From Rhodocyclaceae bacterium (GTDB lineage: Bacteria; Pseudomonadota; Gammaproteobacteria; Burkholderiales; Rhodocyclaceae), in NCBI GenBank assembly GCA_017444505.1, contig JAFSWK010000243.1, positions 1 to 6,124 of the forward strand: DNA of 6,124 nt, given 5' to 3'. Below, piece after piece: positions 1 to 5,135 of the stretch. The notes under the pieces are model-generated. The model had not been told where the DNA came from. It made no database searches and saw nothing but the letters and a program-made list of their open reading frames with translations. Numbering within the stretch: the stretch's first letter is position 1; each line of letters begins with the position of its first letter. The position numbers were made by a program, and so were the translations under genes.

Positions 1-2
1 CG

Positions 3-74
3 TACCGGATTTTGATGGACGACCGCGATGAACTGCCGCCACAGGAAGAGGAACCAGAAAATCCGGCGAAGTGA
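3..74 (+). CDS. C-terminal end of an unidentified protein (partial)
   Basis: Only the last 23 codons and the TGA stop (72-74) lie in the window. The other two forward frames close within the first 40 bases, so this is the only + strand frame that can continue a gene from upstream. The visible tail is very acidic and proline-rich, with a DDRDELPPQEEEPENPAK end, which looks like a disordered, solvent-exposed C-terminus. I do not recognise the family from so short a piece and assign no function. The gene is followed, 133 bases after its stop, by a strong Rho-independent terminator, which would fit the end of an upstream transcription unit. That this frame is coding at all is inferred from its openness and from the terminator downstream. 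Confidence 0.45.
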   Translation, partial: YRILMDDRDELPPQEEEPENPAK

Positions 75-128
75 TACCGGCTGTTACTTTTCGTTGATGT
101 TTGTCAATTCCCCTTTTCCCGTCATGGG

Positions 129-134
129 TACAAT
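129..134 (+). promoter_or_regulatory. Possible sigma-70 -10 box (TACAAT)
   Basis: TACAAT differs from the TATAAT consensus at one position and sits 5 bases before a stem that starts at 140, so transcription would begin at or just before the stem's first base. The -35 side is weak: TTGTCA occurs at 101-106, but with a 22-bp spacer, and no good hexamer lies at 16-18 bp. The call rests mainly on its position relative to the RNA structure downstream. Confidence 0.25.
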
Positions 135-139
135 CCCGT

Positions 140-237
140 CCGTTCGAGCCGTCCTTGCGGGCATGTTGTCTTGCTTTGGATGGCTCACGGTCTCTCTGTT
201 GGGGTTGGGGTGTGCCTTCGTGCACACCCTTTTTTTG
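140..237 (+). ncRNA. Candidate small structured RNA or terminating leader
   Basis: This non-coding stretch has two separate hairpins. The first pairs 140-143 with 187-190 (CCGT/ACGG). After a 2-base bulge at 144-145 it continues by pairing 146-154 with 178-186 (GAGCCGTCC/GGATGGCTC, one G-U pair), giving 13 base pairs around a 23-base loop. A pyrimidine-rich linker at 191-200 leads to a second hairpin with a U-tract, which is an intrinsic terminator. A TACAAT box at 129-134 would start transcription near 140. The product would be about 97 nt, which suits a terminator-tailed bacterial sRNA. It lacks the conserved GGAAG-type core of 4.5S/SRP RNA and I recognise no known RNA family. Alternatives are a 5' attenuator of yggS, or simply the 3' UTR and terminator of the upstream gene. 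Confidence 0.4.
207..236 (+). terminator. Rho-independent terminator
   Basis: GGGTGTGC at 208-215 pairs perfectly with GCACACCC at 222-229 across a six-base CTTCGT loop, and seven T residues follow directly (230-236). G207 can add a G-U pair with T230. The T-run is on the 3' side only for + strand transcription, so it ends a transcript coming from the left: the upstream gene ending at 74 or the small RNA candidate. Transcription of yggS would need readthrough or a start after 236. Confidence 0.85.
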
Positions 238-292
238 TCTGTACGCTTTGTACGTTTTGCGCCGCGAAGCCGCGCGCTCGCTGGGGTTGCTC

Positions 293-1084
293 ATGCAGGA
301 TTCTGAAAACACGCCGCCGCTGAATACGCCGACCCGCCACGATGCGCACGGCAGCTATGGCGTGGCGCAAACGGTGGAGGATTTTCGTCACAACCTCGCG
401 CAGGTGCGCGCGCGCATTGCGGCGGCCTGCGAGCGCGTCGGGCGCGAGGCGGGCGAGGTGCGGCTGTTGCCGGTGAGCAAGACGGTGGACGAGGCGCGGC
501 TGCGCGCGGCGTATGCGGCGGGTTGCCGGTTTTTTGCCGAGAACAGGCCGCAGGAGGCGGTGCGCAAGTCGGAAGAACTGGCCGACCTGGACGGGCTGCG
601 CTGGTCGGTGATTGGGCATTTGCAGACCAACAAGGCGAAGCTGGTGGCGGGCTGCGCCGAGGAGTTTCAGGCGCTTGACAGTCTGCGCGTGGCCGAGGCG
701 CTGGAACGCCGCTTGCAGCAGCTCGGGCGCGGGCTGGACGTGTTGGTGCAGGTGAATACGTCGAATGAAGCGAGCAAGTTCGGTCTGCCGCCGGAGGAAG
801 TGGCGGCCTTTTTGCGCCAGCTTGGGGCGTTTCCGGCGCTGCGCGTGCGCGGGCTGATGACGCTGGCGATGTTGTCTGAGGATGCGCGTGCGGTGCGGGC
901 GTGTTTTGTGCGGCTGCGCAGCTTGCGCGATGCGTTGCGTCAGGATGCGCCGGTGGGCGTGGTGCTGGATGAGCTTTCGATGGGCATGTCGGGTGATTTT
1001 GAGATTGCCATCGAAGAAGGGGCGACGATTGTGCGCGTGGGGCAGGCGATTTTTGGCTCGCGCGCGCCGGTTTCGGCAGGCTAG
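293..1084 (+). CDS. yggS: YggS/PLPHP-family pyridoxal 5'-phosphate-binding protein
   Basis: This is a cytosolic single-domain protein of the YggS/PROSC (PLPHP) family, which has the fold of the alanine racemase N-terminal barrel. It binds PLP and acts in vitamin B6 and amino-acid homeostasis, without an established catalytic reaction. Seen in sequence: the LLPVSKT motif places the PLP Schiff-base lysine at residue 63. It is followed by FFAENRPQEA, IGHLQTNK near residue 105, VLVQVNTSNEASKFGL, LRVRGLMTLAML, and the C-terminal phosphate-binding signature LSMGMSGDFEIAIEEGAT...VRVGQAIFGSR. From ATG 293 the protein is 263 residues, about 25-30 longer than usual, with a polar, low-complexity N-terminus. 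The SD is poor (GGGG at 283-286). GTG 362 would give a more typical 240 residues starting just before the first helix, so the start is uncertain. A further in-frame ATG at 101 is rejected because that extension crosses the terminator. The gene usually neighbours proC or pilT; here it precedes flagellar genes and no functional link is implied. Confidence 0.93.
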   Translation: MQDSENTPPLNTPTRHDAHGSYGVAQTVEDFRHNLAQVRARIAAACERVGREAGEVRLLPVSKTVDEARLRAAYAAGCRFFAENRPQEAVRKSEELADLDGLRWSVIGHLQTNKAKLVAGCAEEFQALDSLRVAEALERRLQQLGRGLDVLVQVNTSNEASKFGLPPEEVAAFLRQLGAFPALRVRGLMTLAMLSEDARAVRACFVRLRSLRDALRQDAPVGVVLDELSMGMSGDFEIAIEEGATIVRVGQAIFGSRAPVSAG

Positions 1085-1121
1085 GGGGCGTAGCGGCGCG
1101 AACAGCGGCGCATTTCCCCCT
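1083..1121 (+). repeat. Inverted repeat AGGGGG-N27-CCCCCT
   Basis: A perfect 6-bp inverted repeat (1083-1088 and 1116-1121) starts in the yggS stop codon and continues into the intergenic gap. The 27-base interval contains a direct repeat of GCGGCGC. No T-run follows, so it is not an intrinsic terminator. It lies roughly 100-140 bp upstream of the predicted sigma-54 start site, a usual distance for an enhancer-binding activator, but I cannot match it to a known FleQ/FlrA-type site. It could be chance in G+C-rich DNA. Confidence 0.25.
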
Positions 1122-1194
1122 GTATTCGCAAGACGGGCTGGCGGCGGGCGGCGGTACAGTGCAAGCCATGGGAAAAGGTGCGCGCGCCGGATGG

Positions 1195-1212
1195 CTGGCA
1201 CGAAACCTGCAT
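1195..1212 (+). promoter_or_regulatory. Sigma-54 (RpoN) promoter for flgGHIJ
   Basis: CTGGCACGAAACCTGCAT matches the YTGGCACGrNNNTTGCW consensus except for one base (C in place of the first T of TTGC). The invariant GG (1197-1198) and GC (1209-1210) are separated by exactly 10 bp, as sigma-54 requires, which puts +1 near 1222, about 25 nt before the flgG ATG. Flagellar rod and ring operons under RpoN with a FleQ/FlrA-type activator are established in Pseudomonas and Vibrio. The activator is not in this window. Confidence 0.85.
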
Positions 1213-1246
1213 CTTTTCTGGCGTATTGGATTGCAGGAGCCGCAAA

Positions 1247-2032
1247 ATGATTCGCTCACTCTGGACTGCCCGCACCGGCCTGGATGCGCAGCAAACGAAC
1301 CTGGACGTGATTTCGCACAACCTGGCGAACGTTTCCACCTCGGGCTACAAGCGCGAGCGCGTGGTGTTTGAAGACTTGCTCTATCAAACCCTGCGTCAGC
1401 CCGGCGCGCAGCACACGCAGCAAAACGAAATCGGCACTGGCTTGCAGATTGGCGTAGGCGTGCGCCCGATTGCGGTGGCCAAAAACTTCACCCAGGGCAC
1501 GCCGCAGGAAACCCAGAACGATCTGGACATCATGATTAACGGCAACGGTTTTTTGCAGATTGAAATGCCCGATGGTTCCATTGCCTACACGCGCGCGGGC
1601 AGTTTTTCGCGCGACAGTCAGGGCAACATGGTGATGTCCGGCACGGGCTATCCGCTGGCCGACGGCATCAATTTGCCGCAAGACGCGGTGCGGGTGAACA
1701 TCAGCAGCGACGGCGTGGTCTCAGCGGTGATTTCCGGGCAGGCCGCGCCGGTGCAGGTGGGCACGATTCAACTGGCGATGTTCATCAACCCGGATGGCCT
1801 GTCCAACAGCAGTGAAAACCTCTACACCGAAACGGCCACCAGTGGCCCGCCGAACATCGTGCAGCCGGGCACCAATAGTTCTGGCACGCTGAAACAGGGC
1901 TGGATTGAAAACTCGAACGTGAATGTGGCCAACGAGCTGGTCAACATGATTATCACCCAGCGCGCCTACGAGCTGAATTCCAAGGCCGTTTCGACTTCCG
2001 ACCAGATGCTTGGCCGCCTGACGCAGATGTAA
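1247..2032 (+). CDS. flgG: Flagellar distal rod protein FlgG
   Basis: FlgG polymerises as the distal part of the flagellar rod, the drive shaft crossing periplasm and outer membrane inside the P and L rings. It is exported by the flagellar type III apparatus, so no Sec signal is expected or seen. The 261 residues match the family's usual length of about 260. The N-terminus has the rod-family signature (GLDAQQTNLDVISHNLANVSTSGYKR, residues 11-36) followed by the FlgG-type FEDLLYQTLRQPGAQ. The C-terminus (224-261) holds the matching coiled-coil-forming segment NVANELVNMIITQRAYELNSKAV...DQMLGRLTQM. DLDIMINGNGFLQI near residues 92-105 is typical of the FlgE/F/G fold. ATG 1247 is chosen because AGGAG (1235-1239) lies 7 bases upstream and the protein then begins MIRSLW, as in homologues. 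It heads flgGHIJ with its own sigma-54 promoter. flgF, the usual upstream neighbour, is not there. Confidence 0.98.
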   Translation: MIRSLWTARTGLDAQQTNLDVISHNLANVSTSGYKRERVVFEDLLYQTLRQPGAQHTQQNEIGTGLQIGVGVRPIAVAKNFTQGTPQETQNDLDIMINGNGFLQIEMPDGSIAYTRAGSFSRDSQGNMVMSGTGYPLADGINLPQDAVRVNISSDGVVSAVISGQAAPVQVGTIQLAMFINPDGLSNSSENLYTETATSGPPNIVQPGTNSSGTLKQGWIENSNVNVANELVNMIITQRAYELNSKAVSTSDQMLGRLTQM

Positions 2033-2050
2033 TCACGGGAGTTTGCCGCC

Positions 2051-2737
2051 ATGATTGCCGCCCGCCGTATTCTTCATTTCATGCCCGCGCTGGCCGCGCT
2101 GTGTCTGGCCGGTTGCGCGCAGTTGCAACCCACGCCGCCGGCGCTGGTGCATCAGCCGATGACGGCGCGTCCGCAAACATCCGGCGTGCGCGCCCAGCCG
2201 ATGGACGGCGCGATTTATCACGGCGGCGTCAGTTCCCTGTTTGCCGACCGCCGCGCCCGTCAGGTAGGCGATACGCTGACCATTCAACTGGTGGAACAAA
2301 CTTCCGCGACGAAAAACAATACCAGCAGCACCGAGCGCAGTTCTTCCATGAGCGGCGGCATCAACGGCCTGAGCAAGCTGCCGCTGGGCGCGCTGGTCGG
2401 GCTGAGTGCCGATGCCAGCACTTCGTCGAGCTTTGAAGGCTCCGGCAACGCGGCGGCCAACAACAGTTTTTCCGGCACCATCACGGTGACGGTCATTGAG
2501 GCGCTGGCCAACGGCAACCTGCTGGTATCGGGCGAAAAGCAGATGGCCATCAATCAGGGCAACGAATACATCCGCTTTTCCGGCGTGGTCAATCCCGACA
2601 CCATTTCGCCTTCCAACACCGTGCAATCCACGCAGGTTGCCGATGCCCGCATTGAATACAAGGGCAGTGGCGCGATTGCCGAAGCCCAGCAAATGGGCTG
2701 GCTGCAACGCTTCTTCACCATCATTTCGCCCTTCTAA
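2051..2737 (+). CDS. flgH: Flagellar L-ring lipoprotein FlgH
   Basis: FlgH is the outer-membrane lipoprotein that forms the L ring, the bushing through which the rod leaves the cell. The 228-residue product starts with a short basic n-region and hydrophobic stretch, ending in the lipobox LAGC, so Cys22 should be the lipidated first residue of the mature protein. Family landmarks follow in order: SLFADRRARQVGDTLTIQL (62-80) and EQTSATKNN, a Ser/Gly/Asn-rich variable part (about 91-141), GTITVTVIEALANGNLLVSGEK (142-163), and the strongly conserved ending ADARIEYKGSGAIAEAQQMGWLQRFFTIISPF. GGGAG at 2037-2041 lies 9 bases before ATG 2051. A second in-frame ATG at 2081 would leave only a very short signal peptide and is less likely. 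The gene is 18 bp after flgG and 24 bp before flgI, so it is co-transcribed. Export is by Sec followed by signal peptidase II. Confidence 0.97.
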   Translation: MIAARRILHFMPALAALCLAGCAQLQPTPPALVHQPMTARPQTSGVRAQPMDGAIYHGGVSSLFADRRARQVGDTLTIQLVEQTSATKNNTSSTERSSSMSGGINGLSKLPLGALVGLSADASTSSSFEGSGNAAANNSFSGTITVTVIEALANGNLLVSGEKQMAINQGNEYIRFSGVVNPDTISPSNTVQSTQVADARIEYKGSGAIAEAQQMGWLQRFFTIISPF

Positions 2738-2761
2738 GCCGTACCGCCGAGGAGTACCGAC

Positions 2762-3892
2762 ATGATTGCCCGCCTGTTTGCCGTTTGCCGTTGCCGCCTT
2801 GCCGCCTTGCTGGTGCTGGTGGCAGTTTTTGCCGCCCCGCCCGCGCAGGCCGACCGCCTGAAAGACATTGCCTCGATTGCCGGTGTGCGTGACAACCAGC
2901 TTGTCGGCTACGGGCTGGTGGTCGGGCTGGACGGCACGGGCGACCAGACCACGCAAACGCCTTTTACCGTGCAGAGCATGAACAACATGCTGGCGAACCT
3001 CGGCGTGCGGCTGCCGCCGGGCACGAATTTGCAGGTGAAAAACGTCGCCTCGGTGATGGTCACGGCGGATTTGCCCGCCTTTGCCCGCCCCGGGCAACAG
3101 ATTGACGTCACCGTCTCGTCCATCGGCAACGCCAAGAGCTTGCGCGACGGCACGCTGATTATGACGCCGCTCAAAGGCGCGGACGGGCAGGTCTATGCCA
3201 TCGCGCAGGGCAACTTGCTGGTCGGTGGTGCCAGTGCCAATGCCCCCGGCGGCGGCGGGCAGACCATCAACCACATGCTGGCCGGACGCATTCCGCGCGG
3301 CGCGACGGTGGAACGTGCCGTGCAAGGCAATTTTGGCGACGGCGAGACCGTTACCGTCGAACTCAACCGCACCGATTTTGGCACCGCCCGCAAAGTGCTT
3401 GATGCCATCAACGGCAAGCTGGGCGCGGGGCTGGCGCAGGCGCGCGATGCCCGCACGATTGAAGTGCGCGCGCCGCTGGATGCTTCCGCGCGTGTGTCCT
3501 TTCTGGGGCGGCTGGAAGAGCTTGAAATTACGCCCGAAGTGGCGCAAGCCAAGGTCATCATCAATTCGCGCACCGGCTCGGTGGTGATGAACCAGCTTGT
3601 GACGCTGGATAACGTAGCCGTCGCGCACGGCAACCTCACCGTCACCATTGGCGCGGACACCGTAGTTTCGCAACCCGCACCGATGTCCGGCGGGCGCACG
3701 GTGGCCGGTCAGCGCGGCAATGTCAGCATCGACCAGCCGCGCGCCAGCCTGGTCAATCTGGCCGAAGGTGCCAGTCTGGACGATGTCGTCAAGGCGCTCA
3801 CCAAGCTGGGCGCGACGCCGATGGATTTGGTCAGCATCTTGCAGGCGCTGAAAGCTGCCGGTTCGCTGCACGCCGATTTGGAGGTCATCTGA
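2762..3892 (+). CDS. flgI: Flagellar P-ring protein FlgI precursor
   Basis: FlgI is the periplasmic subunit of the P ring, which surrounds the distal rod in the peptidoglycan layer. The 376-residue precursor has a Sec signal peptide: basic start, hydrophobic core LAALLVLVAVFAA, and a signal peptidase I site after PAQA (cleavage 30/31). The mature part opens with DRLKDIASIAGVRDNQLVGYGLVVGLDGTGD (31-61), the family signature. It continues with KNVASVMVTADLPAFARPGQQIDVTVSSIGNAKSLRDGTLIMTPLKGADGQVYAIAQG and ends in SLDDVVKALTKLGATPMDLVSILQALKAAGSLHADLEVI, all typical. GAGGAG at 2749-2754 is a strong ribosome site 7 bases before the ATG. The signal-peptide region is encoded by reiterated TTGCCG words (about 2778-2804), giving two cysteines (VCRCR) that are unusual in a signal peptide n-region. 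The gene lies within flgGHIJ, 2 bp before flgJ. Confidence 0.98.
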   Translation: MIARLFAVCRCRLAALLVLVAVFAAPPAQADRLKDIASIAGVRDNQLVGYGLVVGLDGTGDQTTQTPFTVQSMNNMLANLGVRLPPGTNLQVKNVASVMVTADLPAFARPGQQIDVTVSSIGNAKSLRDGTLIMTPLKGADGQVYAIAQGNLLVGGASANAPGGGGQTINHMLAGRIPRGATVERAVQGNFGDGETVTVELNRTDFGTARKVLDAINGKLGAGLAQARDARTIEVRAPLDASARVSFLGRLEELEITPEVAQAKVIINSRTGSVVMNQLVTLDNVAVAHGNLTVTIGADTVVSQPAPMSGGRTVAGQRGNVSIDQPRASLVNLAEGASLDDVVKALTKLGATPMDLVSILQALKAAGSLHADLEVI

Positions 3893-3894
3893 AC

Positions 3895-4989
3895 ATGGCG
3901 GACACTTTCTTTAACCCGATGGTCGCCTTCGACCCGTCTTCCTTCGCCGCGATGAAGGGGCGGACGGCGCGCGATGCGGCGCAAAACGGCGACTCGCCCG
4001 AAGCGCTCCGGCAGGTGGCCAAGCAGTTTGAGGCGCTGTTTTTGCAGATGGTCTTGAAATCCATGCGCGACGCCACGCCCAAGGATAGCCTGCTCGATAG
4101 CGAAGAAACCCGCATGTTTCAGAGCCTGGCCGATGAGCAACTGGCGATGCATCTGGCCGAAAAGCAGGGCGTGGGGCTGGCGGACGCCATCGTGCGGCAA
4201 ATGTCGCCGTATCTGCGAAACAGCGCGCCGCCGAAAGAATCGACTTCCAACAGCGCAATCAGTTCGCTGTTTGCTGACCCGCAACCGGCGGGCGCGATTG
4301 GCAACAAGGCAAAAGAGATTGCGGCGAGCGGTGACTTTTTGCCACTGACGACGGCAAAAAATGCCGAGACCGCGCCGGGTTCGACAACCACTGCCGCGCC
4401 CGTGTCGCCACGGATGCGCTCGCTTTCCCCGTTGCAGCAAAGCGTGAAAGGTTTGGTGGAAGACGTCACCGGGCTGGGCGAAGCGGCAGTCAGCAGCGTG
4501 CAGGGGCTGGCCGGCAAGGCGCGCAATTTTGCCCGCGAAATCTGGCCGCACGCCAAGGCGGTGAGCCAGCGCACGGGCATTCCGGCGGCCTTCATCGTCG
4601 CGCACGCGGCGCTGGAAACCGGCTGGGGGCGCGCCATTTTGAAGAATGCAGATGGCGAATCGACCCGCAACGTCTTCAACATCAAGGCCGGACGCGGCTG
4701 GCAAGGCGGCAGCGTCAGCCTGCCGGTGACGGAATACGCGCAAGGCCGCGCCTACACCGAACGGGCGAGTTTCCGTTCGTACCGCTCGCTGGCCGATTCG
4801 TTCAACGACTACGCCCAGATGCTGACCGGCAATGAACGTTATGCCGGTGTGCTCGGCCAGAAAAGCGGCAGCGGCTTTGCCCGCGCCTTGCAGGATGCGG
4901 GCTACGCCACCGACCCGCACTATGCCCGCAAGCTCTCCGGGCTGATTCACAGCAATGTGCTGAAAGTGGCGCTTTCCGGGCTGAAATAA
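3895..4989 (+). CDS. flgJ: Flagellar rod assembly protein / peptidoglycan hydrolase FlgJ
   Basis: FlgJ caps the growing rod and hydrolyses peptidoglycan in the periplasm so that the rod can pass. This 364-residue product has both halves known from beta/gammaproteobacteria. The N-terminal rod-binding domain is about residues 36-105 (ALRQVAKQFEALFLQMVLKSMRDAT, MFQSLADEQLAMHLAEKQGVGLADAIVRQM). The C-terminal glucosaminidase domain is about residues 212-360, with AAFIVAHAALETGWGRAIL; E241 aligns with the essential glutamate of the Salmonella enzyme. NVFNIKAGRGW, VTEYAQG, FRSYRSLADSFNDYAQML and ATDPHYARKL follow as in the family. A long Ser/Thr/Ala/Pro-rich linker (about 108-205) joins the halves, making the protein longer than the roughly 315 residues of enteric FlgJ. 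The start codon is 2 bp after the flgI stop, and its SD (GGAGGT, 3880-3885) is inside flgI, which points to translational coupling. No Sec signal is visible, consistent with export through the flagellar apparatus. Confidence 0.97.
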   Translation: MADTFFNPMVAFDPSSFAAMKGRTARDAAQNGDSPEALRQVAKQFEALFLQMVLKSMRDATPKDSLLDSEETRMFQSLADEQLAMHLAEKQGVGLADAIVRQMSPYLRNSAPPKESTSNSAISSLFADPQPAGAIGNKAKEIAASGDFLPLTTAKNAETAPGSTTTAAPVSPRMRSLSPLQQSVKGLVEDVTGLGEAAVSSVQGLAGKARNFAREIWPHAKAVSQRTGIPAAFIVAHAALETGWGRAILKNADGESTRNVFNIKAGRGWQGGSVSLPVTEYAQGRAYTERASFRSYRSLADSFNDYAQMLTGNERYAGVLGQKSGSGFARALQDAGYATDPHYARKLSGLIHSNVLKVALSGLK

Positions 4990-5028
4990 GCGCGTCCGGG
5001 GCGCTTGGGGGCGATGGGTACGCGGCGC

Positions 5029-5058
5029 TGCGCGCGGGCGCAGGCGCGCGCGTGTTTT
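5029..5058 (+). terminator. Possible weak terminator after flgJ
   Basis: GCGCGCG (5030-5036) can pair with CGCGCGC (5045-5051) across an 8-base loop, with a possible added U-G pair (5029/5052), and TTTT follows at 5055-5058. The stem is stable, but the T-run is short and offset by GTG, so efficient intrinsic termination is doubtful. Its place between the flgJ stop and the next promoter fits partial insulation of flgGHIJ from flgK. Alternating C/G tracts like this may also simply reflect high G+C content. Confidence 0.35.
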
Positions 5059-5072
5059 CCAGTGTGTAAAAG

Positions 5073-5090
5073 TTGGCACGTCTCTTGCTT
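5073..5090 (+). promoter_or_regulatory. Sigma-54 (RpoN) promoter for flgK
   Basis: TTGGCACGTCTCTTGCTT carries both conserved blocks, TGGCACG (5074-5080) and TTGCT (5085-5089), with GG (5075-5076) and GC (5087-5088) exactly 10 bp apart. This matches the core consensus in full. Transcription should begin near 5100, about 36 nt before the flgK ATG. It gives flgK, and probably genes after it, an RpoN-dependent start separate from flgGHIJ. No sigma-28 (TAAA-N15-GCCGATAA) promoter is visible in the gap. Confidence 0.92.
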
Positions 5091-5135
5091 TAGAGAAGGC
5101 AGGACAAACCAATTTTTGCTTGCAGGAGAACGATC

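Noticed and set aside
140..236. 4.5S/SRP RNA or tRNA in the upstream gap
   Set aside because: The size is near that of 4.5S RNA, but the conserved GGUCAGG...GGAAG core is absent. No cloverleaf with a T-loop (GGTTCGA) can be drawn.
101..292. Upstream ATG extension of yggS to 327 residues
   Set aside because: The added 64 residues are Cys/Trp/Leu-rich, unlike any YggS, and would be translated through the terminator hairpin and T-run.
28..306. A 92-codon + strand open frame across the upstream gap
   Set aside because: It begins in the tail of the upstream gene in another frame, runs through the terminator and into yggS, and has no SD or family resemblance.
185..1259. Long open frames on the - strand opposite yggS
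   Set aside because: They overlap a clear YggS family gene, have Arg/His/Pro-rich compositions typical of antisense shadows in G+C-rich DNA, and show no family motif.
1882..1896. TGGCACG inside flgG as a sigma-54 promoter
   Set aside because: The -12 position reads CA where the invariant GC is required, and no gene starts shortly downstream.
3379..3393. TGGCAC inside flgI as a sigma-54 promoter
   Set aside because: The -12 element is AA instead of GC.
2033..3871. A 612-codon open frame on the - strand opposite flgH and flgI
   Set aside because: FlgH and FlgI match their families from end to end on the + strand. The antisense translation is His/Gly/Arg-rich with no recognisable domain.
4988..5006. 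AAGCGC/GCGCTT hairpin overlapping the flgJ stop as a terminator
   Set aside because: The 6-bp stem is followed by a G-rich stretch with no T-run, so it is not an intrinsic terminator.
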